A stretch of DNA of 64,000 nt from Diphasiastrum complanatum (taxonomy: Eukaryota > Streptophyta > Lycopodiopsida > Lycopodiales > Lycopodiaceae): positions 48,075,247-48,139,246 of the forward strand of contig CM055098.1 of the NCBI GenBank assembly GCA_029204225.1, written 5' to 3'. The position numbers and the translations under genes were made by a program. Below are positions 1-10,475 of the stretch, piece by piece (position 1 is the first letter of the stretch; every line of letters begins with the position of its first letter). Under the pieces are notes generated by a model. That model was given only the letters and a program-made list of their open reading frames with translations, searched no databases and was not told the DNA's origin.

Positions 1-141
1 CACTTAGACATCGTTCAAATGACATAGTGGAAGATTTTGCCTCTAGGATGCCCAAGATAACTTTTGAATAGTTATTAGAGGATGATCAATACTATAAGAA
101 AGAGATTAAACATTTTTTGCAAACGAAAAAAAAAAAAAAGG

Positions 142-500
142 AAAACTAAGTTGCCATTTGTCGATGTAGGGCTGATAAACCAAGGTGACGAAGGCCCACC
201 TGAAATCCAGGTGATAATTACTGGATGTATTTTAGATAGTGTACCCATAGATTCAGGATCCAGTGTAAATATAATGACCGAGAGATAGCGTATGAGTATA
301 GCGCCGACACTTAGACATCTGAGATTAGCAGATGCAACTAGGAGAACATCAATAGGGGAGTTGCCACAGGTCACAATTTATATTGGGGACCACAAGTTTT
401 TGATGGACTTTATTATATTAAAGACCACTAGGGAATCATCATATTATTAGGGAGGCCATGGCTATATCAAGCCGATGTTATTACCCACTGGAGGAAGAAG
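142..500 (+). pseudogene. gypsy aspartic protease, first copy
   Basis: Retropepsin-like protease that would cut the Gag-Pol polyprotein. The active-site triad Asp-Ser-Gly is at 250-258 in the context IDSGSSVNIM. The flap/C-terminal motif GRPWLYQAD follows in another frame at about 450-476, then a Trp and a short basic stretch, as in plant gypsy proteases. A TAG stop at 286-288 and a frame change after about 430 break it. A second protease-like unit follows at 675-981. Confidence is high for the family and low for exact limits. Confidence 0.75.
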
Positions 501-674
501 GAGATTACCTTCTGAGACCAGATGGTGACATCAGAGGGACAAAGCCGTAAGTGTATTACCGTATCCTGGGAGAAGGACGAATATGAAGGAGAGAAGCTTA
601 CATCTTCCTCGAGTTATACTTCAGATGATGAAAGAGTTCATTCTATAAGCATTGAGGAAGGGGAGAGGTTTGTT

Positions 675-981
675 ACATTATCCATACCTTAGTGATCTTA
701 GGATCTAGCATCAACTTAATGTTCGAGACAATGGTTAAGGAGTTAGAATTAGAAAACCAGAGACGTTCGTCATGAATTTCTTTGTCATAAACCCATTAGA
801 TACACCACCATACTCAATATTATTTGGAAGACCATGGTTATATCAAGCAGGTGGTATTATAAATTGGTCCACCAAACAAATATTTTTTCCAAGCATACTC
901 ATAGCCAGTCCAATAGGGGGTCACCTTATGAGATGGGGTGAGGAGATAGCAGGACCTACAGAATCCTGGATCATGTTATGA
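675..981 (+). pseudogene. gypsy aspartic protease, second (duplicated) copy
   Basis: A second protease-like unit. The stretch at 692-730 reads VILGSSINLM, an active-site neighbourhood like that of the first copy but with the catalytic Asp-Ser missing. The downstream motif LFGRPWLYQAGG lies at about 820-850, inside an open stretch from 772 to 981. The spacing between active-site region and GRPWLYQA motif resembles that of the first copy. Either the protease domain was duplicated within one element, or two related elements recombined here. Confidence 0.6.
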
Positions 982-1117
982 AATAGACTAAGGAAGAAGA
1001 AAATGAATTTCCAACATCCGAGTCGAGGGAAGTTTTGGGTGGAACCAGAGCAAGCCTGACTGAAGGAATGGTAGATAAGACTGATTATGTAAAAATAGAA
1101 CTAGTAAGGGTAAAATT

Positions 1118-1914
1118 ATGAATTTATATAAGCACCAAGAGCAGGAAGAGTACATAGTCCTTCTTCAAAAATATCAAAATGTATTCAGTTGGTCAATGGA
1201 GGATTTAATTGCTATACCAGTTAAATGGGGAGAGCATAGAATAGACTTGATCCAGGGAGCTATACCGATTAGGCAAAGACAATATATGTTAAATCCAAGT
1301 ATTCATTATTAGTGAAATATGAATTAGATAAATGCATAAGAGCGGGCATCATATATCTTGTTCTAAGTAGTGAATGGGTATCACCTATTTTGATAGTTCC
1401 CAAGAAGAAGACAGGTAAAATAAGGGTATGTCAAGATTTTAGAAAGTGAAATGCTACCACAACAAAAGGCTATCATCCATTACCATATACAGACATGATC
1501 CTAGACCAAGTAGCTGGACACGAAAGATATAGTCTTTTAGACTGTTTTTTTTGGTTACAATCAAGTCTTTATTAAGGAAGAAGACAGATCGAAAACAACA
1601 TTCACCACTGATTAGGGGATGTTTCGGTCCTTGAAATGCATCTGCCACAGTTCAGTGCATGATGACCAACATCTTTCAAATTTTTTTTGAGGAAATTCTT
1701 AGAAATCTTTATGGATGACTTTTGTGTTTGCTCATCCACTAGAGACCATTTAGATGCATTAGAAAAGACTTTAAGACAATGTCAAGAGACATCTCTTAAA
1801 TTGCATCCGGCTAAGTGCTATTTTGGCATGAGGGATGGCATTTTGTTAGGCCACAAAATTTCAAAAGATGGCATTCAAGCCAATATCGAAAAAGTCAAAA
1901 TGATTTTAGAATGA
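1118..1914 (+). pseudogene. gypsy reverse transcriptase domain, broken
   Basis: RNA-dependent DNA polymerase domain. The N-terminal part (1118-1312) contains the FSWSMEDL region that precedes RT fingers in plant gypsy elements. At 1373-1445 a stretch with SPILIVPKKK and VCQDFRK matches RT motifs 1-2. A Phe-Thr-Thr-Asp-x-Gly-Cys-Phe segment follows near 1600. The catalytic box is FMDD at 1708-1719, in an open stretch 1687-1914 that continues into the thumb (GHKISKDGI). At least three frame changes and several stops make it non-functional. Phe instead of Tyr at the first position of the YxDD box is another departure from consensus. Confidence 0.85.
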
Positions 1915-2330
1915 AATGAGCCAACCAATCTACGTGAGCTTAGGGGGTTCTTAGGCCACATAGGATACTATCATAGGATAATAAAAGAGTATGCTATAGT
2001 AGTAACTCCCTTAATAGGATTATTAAAAAAATCTGTTGAGTATCACTGGTCGCAAGATTACCAAGACGCTTTTGAAAAATTGAAGCAGTCCCTAGCAGAA
2101 GCAACTGGAGTTAGACCTCCATATTGGACTAAGAAATTTCACGTATATTTAGACACTTTATCATTTGCAATTGGTGTAGTGCTTAGCCAAAAGGATGATC
2201 ATAAAATTGATTATCCAATTTATTATGCTGGTAGACAACTAGCAGCATCCAAAAAAAATTTATTCTGCTACAGAGCGGGAGGCATTAGGCATGATCTACT
2301 CAGTGAAAGAATTTAGGCATTATCTATTAG
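1915..2330 (+). pseudogene. gypsy RNase H domain, broken
   Basis: Connection and RNase H region. The LRGFLGHIGYYHR motif at about 1930-1980 is typical of the RT-RNase H junction in gypsy elements. A segment with VYLDTLSFAIGVVLSQ follows, which is the first catalytic-Asp neighbourhood of this RNase H type with one substitution (DASxxAxGxVL consensus). The frame is lost near 2290. It would degrade the RNA strand during reverse transcription. Inactive. Confidence 0.75.
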
Positions 2331-2555
2331 GATATCCTTTTGTTTTTTCATGTAGACCATTATGCATTGAAGCATCTAGTAAATAAACCCAACCTTTCAA
2401 GAAGGATATCTAGACGGGTTCTATTATAAGATGAGTTTGATTATCAAGTAGAGCTAAGAAGGGGGAAGGACCACCAAAATCCTGACTACATATCACAGCT
2501 TAGAACTAAAGATCAATTTGAGCCAATATCAGATGAATTCCCTGATGAGCACATA

Positions 2556-3420
2556 ATGCGCATTCAAGCGGAATCATCCATTTATGAAGATGTTATTAAT
2601 TTCTTACAAGATCAGATTTATCCAAAGCATTTTAATAAACAGCAGAAGAGAGTCTTTCTTGCGAAAGTAGGACCCTACACGATTGTAGATAAGGTACTAT
2701 ATAAGTTAGGAGCTGATGATAACCTTTGTCGCTGTTTGGAACCCCAATGAGACCACCACCGTAATAAGTGTATTACATGAGAAAGATTCGGGGGCCATTA
2801 CGCGCTTAAGAATACTGTCAGAAAAATTTTAAACGCTAAGTATTGGTAGCCTACACTTTATAGGGATGTTAAATTTTTTATTCAAAAATGTAATCCATGT
2901 CAGAGGATGGGAAAACCCAGCTTCGCAACACATTGGCCACTTACGTGGATCATTCCCTTAGCACCATTCGAGAAGTGGGGAATAAATTTTGTAGGACCTA
3001 TCAAGCCAACCACTCGTAAAACTCATCGTCGTTATATTCTCGTTGCAGCAGACTACGCTACCAAGATGGTAGAAGTCGAAGCTACAGTTAAAAATGATGC
3101 CAAAACCGTGGCAAACTTTTTGTTTTCAAAACATCATCACTCGTTATGGATGTCCTTTAGAACTTGTAAGTGACAGGAGAACCCACTTTCTTAATCAAAC
3201 CATTGAAGCTATGTTATCGTATTTTTCCATTACACATCATCAAACCACTCCGTATAATCCTAAAGCAGATGGACTTACTAAATGAGCAAACGGAATTTGT
3301 GCAAAATTTTGAACAAAGTGACAGAAACACATTCTTCCGATTGGGATCAGAAATTACCATATGTTTTATGGGCATATAGAACTGCCAAGAAAGTCATAAC
3401 TAGGCAGGCTCCATATTACC
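2556..3420 (+). pseudogene. gypsy integrase zinc-binding and catalytic core, broken
   Basis: A Gly-His-Tyr followed by CNPCQRMGKP near 2880-2910 is the HHCC zinc-binding region. The catalytic core starts with FEKWGINFVGPI, followed by an AADYATKMVEVEA segment, and continues in another frame with ELVSDRRTHFLN. The third catalytic region is degenerate (YNPKADGLTK) and lacks the glutamate normally found just after Asn-Gly-Gln. Frame changes occur at about 3120 and 3290. It would insert the cDNA into chromosomal DNA. Confidence 0.8.
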
Positions 3421-3431
3421 TTGTATATTGA

Positions 3432-3833
3432 ATGCACTCGATACTACCCATAGAATTTGAAGTTCCAACCTTTCGCATTGATAATGTGGAAAGGATGGAT
3501 GAAGATGATAGCCTCCGAGAGCGAATAATTACTCTGACGCAATTGGAGGAGGACCATCGGTTAGCATTAATAGAAATTGAGCGGGTCCAAAATAAAAGAA
3601 AAGATAATTTTGATCAATCGATCAAAAAGAACAAAATCAAACGAGGAGACTATGTGCTTCTGTATGACAACAGACACATGTTGTTTCTAGGAAAATTACA
3701 CACGAGATGGATGGGACCTTATAAGGTCGTTGAAGTCTTTAAGAATGGATCGTTACAGTTAGCAAATCTCAAAGGACATTTACTTGATACTCGAGTAAAT
3801 GGTTCAAGAGTGAAGCAATACTATGACTGATTT
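3432..3833 (+). pseudogene. gypsy integrase C-terminal domain
   Basis: An open stretch of 132 codons ending in TGA at 3831. It contains LPIEFEVPTFRI, a charged helical region, then the SH3-like C-terminal integrase segment with GDYVLLYD and GPYKVVEVFKNGSLQL. This type of C-terminus, without a chromodomain, is common in non-chromovirus plant gypsy lineages. It is the best preserved part of the element and ends where the element evidence ends. Confidence 0.8.
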
Positions 3834-3976
3834 CTGAACAACAATAGTAGGATAAGCTTCGCGATTCTTGCGATAAATGCAAAATATGACAATCATTATT
3901 CCATATGCGTTTGCAAAGTTCACTGTTTAAGCTGTGCTGAAAAATGCGACACCACACTTAGTTATTTCATCATGCA

Positions 3977-4669
3977 TTGTTTTTGAAAAATGTGATGCCA
4001 ATAAGTGTTTTTTGCAAGAAGAAGAATGCACAAGGAGAGAGCAAACAAGGCAACCTCACTCTTGAGGAAGATGAGGATGAAGTGGATTCATCCTTGATGG
4101 CTTCTACATCAACATCAAAGAGCTACTCCAATGACACATGGTGGATTGATAGTGGGGCTAGTTCCCACATGACATTCCAAAAGGATTTTTTCTCAACTCT
4201 TGTACCTTTTGTAGGTTGTAAAAAGTCTATTCTAACAGGAAGTGATCAAGAATGTAGAATAGATGGAGTGGGAACTATTTCCTTAAGTCTTGGATCCTCT
4301 AAAAGAGTAGATCTTGATAATGTACTCTATGTTCCTACACTCACTAACAATTTGTTAAGTGTAGGACAATTGATGGATGATGGCTTAGATGTCCATTTTA
4401 AGCAAGGTGTTTGCTCCATAATGATGAATAATACTTGTATTGTAAAGGAATTCAAGCAAGGAAGGCTTTTTAAGCTAGATGCTAATGTTTTTCTTGGGAG
4501 TGTGAACATGGTGAAGGAGGAGCTCAATCAAGTGGAGCTTTGGCATAAGACGTTGGGCCACCCCAACTTCAAATCTATGGAGATGCTATGCACCAAGGAT
4601 CTTGCTCTTGGCCTTCCAAAGACACTCTCAAAGTGTGGAAAATTTTGTGAAGATTGTAGCCTCTCATAG
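3977..4669 (+). pseudogene. copia protease and GAG-pre-integrase domain
   Basis: A 230-codon open stretch. The copia protease motif WWIDSGASSHMT has its catalytic Asp-Ser-Gly at 4148-4156. It is followed by LDNVLYVPTLTNNLLSVGQL, the usual second half of copia protease. The GAG-pre-integrase motif (LWHKTLGHPNFKSMEML) lies at about 4540-4590, and a CEDCSLS segment gives the last zinc ligands of the integrase N-terminus. It ends at a TAG (4667-4669) where intact copies continue into the integrase core. Confidence 0.9.
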
Positions 4670-5277
4670 GCACACATACTACCTTTTGATATCTCCTCCA
4701 CTAGATCTACAAAAGCATTAGATCTTAATCATAGTGATATGCACTCTTTTTCTCAAGAATCTAATGGAGGTGCATCTACGTATGTATCTTTTATTGATGA
4801 TTACTCTAGATACACTTGGACTGAACTTTTGGATTCCAAAAGTAAAGTGTTTGAAGCTTTTGTTAAGTTCAAAACTCTAGTTGAAAATCAACTTGATGCT
4901 AGAATTAAAGTATTGAGAGTGATAATGGTGGAGAGTATATCTCCACCAAGATGATAGAGTTTTGTAAATCCAATGGCATTAAGAGAGAACTTACATGTAC
5001 TTATAGTCCTCAACAAAATGGTATAGCCGAGAGGATGAATAGAACACTTTGTGAGTGTGCTAAGGCTTTGAGATTAGATGCATCTCTACCTAAGTCCTTT
5101 TGGGGAGAGGCTATTATTTGTGCAACTTATTTCTGTAATAGATTGCCATGTAAGCCCATCGGAGGCATAACATCTTATGAGGATCTATTTTGTAAGAAGC
5201 CGAATCTTAATGATCTAAGAATTTTTGGATCTACTTGCTATGTTTTTCAAGCATTAGATACAAGAAAAAAAGGATGA
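4670..5277 (+). pseudogene. copia integrase core, frameshifted
   Basis: The first catalytic region is changed: HSDMHSF is seen where copia elements have HSD followed by CGP. Then FIDDYSRYTW follows, as in the second beta strand. The region of the second Asp (normally RSDNGGEY) is frameshifted near 4915-4950. The third, Glu-bearing region is intact (YSPQQNGIAERMNRTL, about 5000-5050). A stop and frame change near 5277 separate it from the RT. Non-functional. Confidence 0.88.
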
Positions 5278-5365
5278 TCCTACTTCTATTAAGGGGATCT
5301 TTGTTGGTTATGCTGAAAATAGCAAAGGATATAGAGTCTATAATCCAATCACTAAGAAGATTTTA

Positions 5366-6258
5366 GTGAGTAGAGATGTTACTTCTGATGAAGGTAACTA
5401 CTACAAGTTGAATGAGAAAGCTTCTAATCCATCTTATGTCAAGGATCTTGTAAGGTTTGAGGAGGAGCCTACATTTGATCAAGATCTTGAAGATCCATCT
5501 CAAGATCCAAGGACTCCAAGGAGATCTACAAGAAGGAAGGCCGAGCCCTCAAGGCTCACCTATGTTGACAAAGGTGAACAAAGGGAAGCTCTTCATTCAC
5601 TTACCTCTTACACTTTTCTTACTTCTATGTTTGATGAGCCAAGTTGCTTTGAAGAAGCTATGGAGTCACAAGAATGGAGGAATGCCATGCAAAAGGAGTA
5701 TGATACTCTTATGGAGAATCATACATGGAAGCTTGTGGATCTTCCTCAAGGAAGAAAGCCACTTGAGTGCAAACGGATCTATAGATTGAAGTACAATCAA
5801 GATGGGCAAACACAAGGCAAGGCTAGTGGCAAAGGGGTTCTTGCAAACCAAGGGAGTAGATTTTGATGAAACTTTTGCTCCTGTTGCTAAGCTAGTTTCC
5901 ATAAGGTTGATTATTTCTCTTGCAACTACTTTCAATTGGCCTCTATTTCAACTTGATGTGACTAATGCTTTTCTCAATGGATATTTGGAAGAGGAGATTT
6001 TCGTGAGGCAACCCAAGGGCTTCATCAAAGAAGATCAAGAGGAAAAAGTGTGTTTGGTGCTAAGAAGCCTTTATGGGCTTAAGCAAGCACCTAGAGCTTG
6101 GTACTCTAGGTTGAATACTTTCTTGAACTCTATTAAGTTTGTTGTAAGTGCTTATAATCCTTCTTTGTACTTAAGATTTAATGAGTAAAATCATCATTCT
6201 CATTTTGTAAGTTGATGACATTATCCTTAGTGGAAATGATGTTGATGGTATACAAGAA
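5366..6258 (+). pseudogene. copia reverse transcriptase, catalytic Tyr codon now a stop
   Basis: The N-terminal RT region has EAMESQEWRNAMQKEY at about 5655-5700. A frameshift near 5810 moves reading to a frame with KARLVAKGFLQTKGVDF and FQLDVTNAFLNG (first catalytic Asp), then LYGLKQAPRAWY. At the catalytic YVDD box the sequence reads Leu-stop-Val-Asp-Asp-Ile-Ile-Leu: the Tyr position is TAA at 6208-6210, while both aspartates remain. The domain would polymerise cDNA. Confidence 0.9.
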
Positions 6259-7104
6259 GTGAAAGTAGCATTGTTTAAGGAGTTTAAGATGGTGGACCTT
6301 GGTAATTTTCATTTCATATTAGGAATAGAAGTTTCAAGAGGCAAGGATTTGAGTTTTATTTGTCAATCCAAATATGCTTCTTCTACCTTTAAAAAGTTTG
6401 AAATGAAAGATTGTAAAGGAGTAGAAACTCCTATGGAGCAAAATGTAAAAGTTTCCAATAGTGATGATGAAGCATCCTTTGAGGACATCACACTATATAG
6501 GAGACTTGTATGCTCCTTGATCTATCTTACTATAACTAGACCTGATCTAAGTTATAGTGTAGGCAAACTAAGCCAATCTATGCAAAATCCATTGATTTGT
6601 CATTGGAAAAATGCAAAAAGGGTGTTGAGGTACATCTCGGCCACCAAGAACTTTGGCATTTTATATGATGGATCTAATCTTGCCTTAAGGGCATATTCGG
6701 ATTCTAATTTTGTAGGTGATAAGGTGGATAGGAGGTCCAGAAGTGCTTTTGTTACCTTCCTTTGCAATGACATAGTGTCTTGGCTTTTCAAAAATCAAGA
6801 TACTATTTCTCTATCTTCAACCGGATTGGAATACAAGGCACTAACTATGGTTGAAGAGGCTTTTGGTGGAGTTGCAAGTCATGGAGGCCGAGGACAGACA
6901 ATAATATTTTGTGACAACCAAACAAGCCAAGCATTAGCAACCAATCCCACATTCCATGCAAGGAGCAAGCACATAGAGATTGCTCACCATTTTGTGAGGG
7001 AAAAGGTTCAAGCAAAGGAGATCAAGCTACATCATGTGTCTTCCTCAGATTGCCTTGCTGATCTATCACTAAAGCCTTGCCAAAGGCTTCATTTATCAAG
7101 TTAA
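6259..7104 (+). pseudogene. copia RT thumb and RNase H
   Basis: A 281-codon open stretch. It carries the RT C-terminal half (FHFILGIEVSRGKDLSF, ETPMEQN, YRRLVCSLIYLTITRPDLSYSV), then RNase H with YSDSNFVGD in place of the usual YSDADWAGD, SRSAFVTFL, LSSTGLEYKAL (catalytic Glu region) and FCDNQTSQALATNP, HARSKHIEIAHHFVRE. It ends in TAA about 57 bases before the polypurine tract, which is normal spacing for copia. Confidence 0.92.
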
Positions 7105-7160
7105 GATTAGCCTTAGGAGTTGTAGATAGATGTACTATATAAGTTGTATCATGTAAAAAT

Positions 7161-7170
7161 TGAGGAGGAG
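7161..7170 (+). promoter_or_regulatory. Polypurine tract of the copia element
   Basis: TGAGGAGGAG directly precedes TGTTAGAATT, the start of the 3' LTR. Purine tracts at this place prime plus-strand DNA synthesis. Confidence 0.8.
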
Positions 7171-7610
7171 TGTTAGAATTAAGCAATTTTCACATGGTTT
7201 TTGATGTATTTTGACATCTATTTGGATCCACACATGTGAGGACCTGTCCAATCGTGTGAAATGACACTTGTAATATTCAGATCCATTTTGATTAGCTTTC
7301 ATTTGAGTCTAATATGACATCTCCTAAATTATAGGAGTTAGGTCCTAGATTGTAGAAATCTAGAAGGTCAACACAAACCACCAATGGATGATGTGGCAAA
7401 CTTGATAGATCTTATCCAAAGTGATATGGATGAGTAAAATGAGCTGTCCCACATGTGTTGGATGCAGCTTAGAGAGAGATTATGGTGATTTTGTGCTTGA
7501 TCCATGATGGATCCATTATTGAGCTAATGATGAGAAATCTTGGTTTGTGAAGCAATCTTTGTTTTTTCACTCTCTTAAGCACTTTCTTTGTGATATCTCA
7601 ACTCTTGTGT
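7171..7610 (+). repeat. copia 3' LTR (right end approximate)
   Basis: It starts with TGTTAGAATT right after the polypurine tract. It contains the near-palindrome CCACACATGTGAG at 7228-7240, shared in form with LTR-like sequence at 45938 and 57809. The right end is set only by the appearance of minus-strand copia coding sequence near 7620; no clear terminal CA or target duplication was found. Confidence 0.6.
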
Positions 7611-7619
7611 TCAACTCCT

Positions 7620-8050
7620 TCGATTCTCTGACTCTTGTTGGCTTGGTACAAGGCTTCCATGTTCATGTGACATAGCCTCTTGTGCCACAGAATATCTGTT
7701 GATTCTTGAGTTTGATTAGTTTGTTCAACTCGAGTTCGAATTTTCTAGTGATACAAATTTCCTTCTCTGTTGTCTTTAGCAACTAGGTTATCAGAATCTT
7801 CATCGAACAATTTACAAGAGTCCCTTGTGAAGGTTACTGACATTCCTGTATCGACTATCTTTGCTACGGATAGAAGATCTTTATCAAGAGTAGGGACATA
7901 GAGAACTTCCTCCAGTTTCTTGTCACCCTGATTTGTGTCTAACCACAGTACACCAATTTCATCAACTACATATTTAGAACCATCTCCAAGTATAATGAAT
8001 CTGGAATAATTCGTCTTCTATACTCAAACCAAATTTGTTTCATGAAAACA
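7620..8050 (-). pseudogene. copia protease second half and GAG-pre-integrase start
   Basis: On the minus strand, LEEVLYVPTLDKDLLSVAKI lies at about 7850-7910 and LWHKRLCHMNMEAL at about 7650-7690, the expected protease-to-GAG-pre-integrase order. An in-frame stop at about 7745 precedes the latter. The catalytic DSGAS part is not recognisable. The reading ends where the plus-strand LTR begins. Confidence 0.75.
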
Positions 8051-8078
8051 TAATGTAAGGTGGCTCCCGAATAAAGTA

Positions 8079-8460
8079 CTACTTCTCAAATTTTGAATTT
8101 AATAAACAACATAGATCATCACAAACATATGCTGCTGAGTTTCTTGTCGTCATATCTTCTGTTGCTCTGGAGCATTTTGCTTTGTCTTTGACAAAATTTG
8201 AATCTGAAGGTTCGCTTCGATTCTGCTCCTTTTTGTTCCTGGGATTATTATAACAATCTACTGCTGCATGACCTTGTTTATGACAATGAATGCGATTAAT
8301 TTTTGGACTTAACCAACACTTGTCTTCTTTTTGTATGGCCTGGTCTTTCGCATCCGTTGCAAATCTTCCTATCACCAGAATTTTTCTATTGTTTTTCATT
8401 CTTTTTCGACGACTCCCTCTTAAACTTAGACTTCTTTGAAGGTTTATTCTTCTAAGTAAA
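8079..8460 (-). pseudogene. copia Gag C-terminus with damaged zinc knuckle
   Basis: A basic stretch precedes HCHKQGHAAVDC at about 8255-8290. This keeps Cys-x4-His-x4-Cys but has lost the first Cys of the CCHC knuckle. The following codons (SAAYVCDDLCCLL) lie where the linker to protease would be. It binds nucleic acid in intact elements. Confidence 0.7.
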
Positions 8461-8961
8461 TAGAGCATTTTCAAAATCACCATTAACGTCATAGCGTTCG
8501 CGAGCTTCTACTTCCTCTTTGACTTTATCTATTGCCTTTTGAAGTGTCATAGTCGAATCTTTCGCCAGTAAAGTTCGAGTTGTGTGGAATGACCTGGGTA
8601 GTGCTTGAAGAAAATAGCTAAGCCATTTTTCCTCTAAGATTGCATTTTCCATGCCAGAATTTTGCAAAGAAATAAACAAATCATTTATCTTTCGTACAAA
8701 TGTGGTCAAGTCTTTGCCATCCCATTGTAGGTAAGTTAATTGGTCTTCCAAAAACATGATTTGATTACAAGATCGAGTCTCATTCTTGGTTTGCAATTCT
8801 TCCCATAATTCTTTTGCGTTCAAAATTGATGTAAGATCTAGCATTATGTTGTCATGCACTGAAGATGCAATAATTGCTATAGCTTTGTCATTTCTCAAAC
8901 TCCACTCTTGAAGTTCTTTGCTAGGAGTAATTGGCTTATCTTCTATTGGTTCTACCCACAA
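8452..8961 (-). pseudogene. copia Gag (UBN2/retrotran_gag type)
   Basis: A 169-codon open stretch. It has WSLRNDKAIAIIASSV, AKELWEELQTKNE, LTYLQWDGKDLTTFVRKIN and LPRSFHTTRTLL, the typical copia Gag series (WxxxD/NxxA, W-x-x-L, then the helical region and the LPxS motif). Gag forms the virus-like particle that packages element RNA. The start of Gag is lost upstream and the frame changes near 8455. Confidence 0.85.
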
Positions 8962-9377
8962 TGCTCAAGAGCGTTCAAGCTCGTAGGCTTGAGAGAGAGA
9001 GAGCTAATATTCAAATGCTTCTGATGATCTCTGGATAATCATGAACTGTATGAATATGAATAGCTTATAAATTAGGTCGTCGATTGCAATTGCTAGTTGG
9101 CTAATCTCCGCTAGCATCTATCCAGTTCCTTGTCATGGATTGCTGATAAGCGGTGAAATTGGCCGTAAAGCGTCTGTATGCATAAATGAACCAAACTGTC
9201 ACTTCTGCAGAAATGAACTAAAACAGCCGTAGGCGACATTGTCGGGTTTTTTGTGAAAAAAAACAAAAAAGAAAAGGTGCCCTTAAATCTCATTTAGGAT
9301 TGCCCCACACTTTGCCAGAGTCATTTCCTTAACATTTGAGGCTCTTTTGAAAAAGCGAAAAATGTGACACTGTGATC
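8962..9377. other. No gene recognised
   Basis: Short spacer between the copia Gag start and the CACTA relic. It contains a short GAGA run near 8990 and an A-rich run near 9260. No domain, LTR end or RNA gene was seen. Confidence 0.5.
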
Positions 9378-10100
9378 TTACATGAGATTTTTGTTAGGCA
9401 AAAAATGTGAAAAAGCGACACTGCATTTTTCAACGGAATTTTTGACATGCAAAAAAGGAGACGTTGTCGTAAACTTCGTGTAATTCTGCAGACTGTGTAA
9501 AAACACTTGTAATTCTGTAGACGGTATAATCACACAGGAAAATCCGCAGTACTGGATTAACAATGGATGAAGATTAAAACTGATTAGACGATTGGTAAGA
9601 AGGAGAATAATCCAACATTCTTCTGTGTTGTGTAGCATGAACGTGCAAACCTTGTCTCTCATACACTCAAAAAATCTAGCACGCATGGCTTTCCCTTGTA
9701 GAATGCTCTCTTGTTTGTTGCTCTCCTCATCACTATCATGCCACAGTCTTGGAGCCCCTGGATTTAATTGTGTCAAGTACTTTGTAATGTAAAACAAAGA
9801 CTCTTGTGCCATCCAACCTTCCACCATACTACCTTCTACACACACTTTTTGGTGAATAAAATCTTTTAGGACTTTCGTAAAGCGTTCCAAAACAAACATC
9901 CATTTTGCACTCACAGGGCCTGCTAGCTCCACCTCATCAACAAGGTGAACCAATAGGTGAATTTGGATGTCCATGAATGACGAGGAAGGCATCTCTCAAA
10001 AGCACAAACAATCTCAATAGCTTTGAGATGCATGTGTTCTATATCTCCTATATTTATGTCTTTTGAAGATATCCATCTGCATTTATGTCGCATACAAAAC
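9378..10100 (-). pseudogene. CACTA transposase-associated DUF4218-like relic
   Basis: On the minus strand, IHLLVHLVDEVELAGPV is followed by KWMFVLERFTKVLKDFIHQK and a GSMVEGWMAQESLFYITKYL segment. This is the DUF4218-type region that follows the TNP2 transposase domain in CACTA elements. It is clearly related to the copy at 22256-22846, which has HTRWMFYLECFLKVLKGFVRQK and the same Gln-Glu-Ser-Leu-Phe-Tyr-Ile core. The rest of the transposase is absent. The piece lies between two copia fragments. Confidence 0.75.
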
Positions 10101-10112
10101 TACAAATGTGTC

Positions 10113-10129
10113 AATAAATAAATAAATAA

Positions 10130-10214
<85 letters not shown>
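10113..10214. repeat. (AAAT)n followed by (AT)n microsatellite
   Basis: Five AATA-type units run into an uninterrupted AT dinucleotide tract of about 80 bases. It abuts the outer end of the minus-strand copia LTR. Confidence 0.98.
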
Positions 10215-10215
<1 letters not shown>

Positions 10216-10217
<2 letters not shown>

Positions 10218-10475
10218 AAGAATTAGATATGCAACATCAAGTATTCACCATAAGCAATCACCACAAGAAGGCGAAAGAAGAACACACACTATCACACTAT
10301 CACACTCACACATACAGAATATAAAATGTACAAATAAACCCTGAACCCTGATAGAGAGAGAAAACCTACAAGTAGACTAATAGACTAGCCTACAGCTATT
10401 GACAGCTGGTCACAGCTGTCAACATTAATGTGCATCGTAAACAATAACAATGAAGTTTATCATTGATTTCTAACA
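10216..10475 (-). repeat. copia 3' LTR (minus strand), short
   Basis: On the minus strand the LTR starts with TGTTAGAAATCAATG at 10475, right after the polypurine tract, and appears to end near 10216 where the (AT)n tract starts. The length of about 260 bases would be short but normal for copia. The inner limit is well fixed; the outer limit is approximate. Confidence 0.7.

Larger units (their letters stand above)
1..3833 (+). mobile_element. Ty3/gypsy retrotransposon pol region, degraded
   Basis: The domains follow the gypsy order: aspartic protease, reverse transcriptase, RNase H, H2C2 zinc-binding region, integrase core and integrase C-terminal part. All lie on the plus strand but are spread over several frames with many stops. 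The left end is cut by the window edge, so gag and the 5' LTR are not visible. The right end stops at the integrase C-terminal region at 3833. No polypurine tract or LTR follows; a copia element begins about 130 bases later. Seen: domain order and motifs. Known: RT before integrase is diagnostic of Ty3/gypsy. Inferred: an inactive relic, truncated at its 3' end by the neighbouring copia or by deletion. Confidence 0.9.
3970..7610 (+). mobile_element. Ty1/copia retrotransposon, 5'-truncated, with 3' LTR
   Basis: The order protease, GAG-pre-integrase, integrase, RT, RNase H, polypurine tract, LTR on the plus strand is that of Ty1/copia. Gag is missing except for a degenerate Cys-rich knuckle remnant near 3975-4020. 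The reading frame is broken in integrase, between the RT parts and at the RT catalytic site. The element abuts the gypsy relic on its left. On its right, the LTR runs into a minus-strand copia fragment near 7610. No 5' LTR partner is visible in the window. Confidence 0.92.
7620..8961 (-). mobile_element. Ty1/copia gag-protease fragment, minus strand
   Basis: Read on the minus strand it contains Gag, a zinc knuckle, protease second half and the start of GAG-pre-integrase, then stops against the plus-strand LTR at about 7610. The family differs from the copia to its left (different Gag). Neither LTR, RT nor RNase H is present. It looks like a 5' piece of an element cut off by insertion or deletion. 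Confidence 0.85.

Noticed and set aside
75-374. 99-codon minus-strand open frame at the window start
   Set aside because: It lies antisense to the gypsy protease and is a shadow of that coding sequence.
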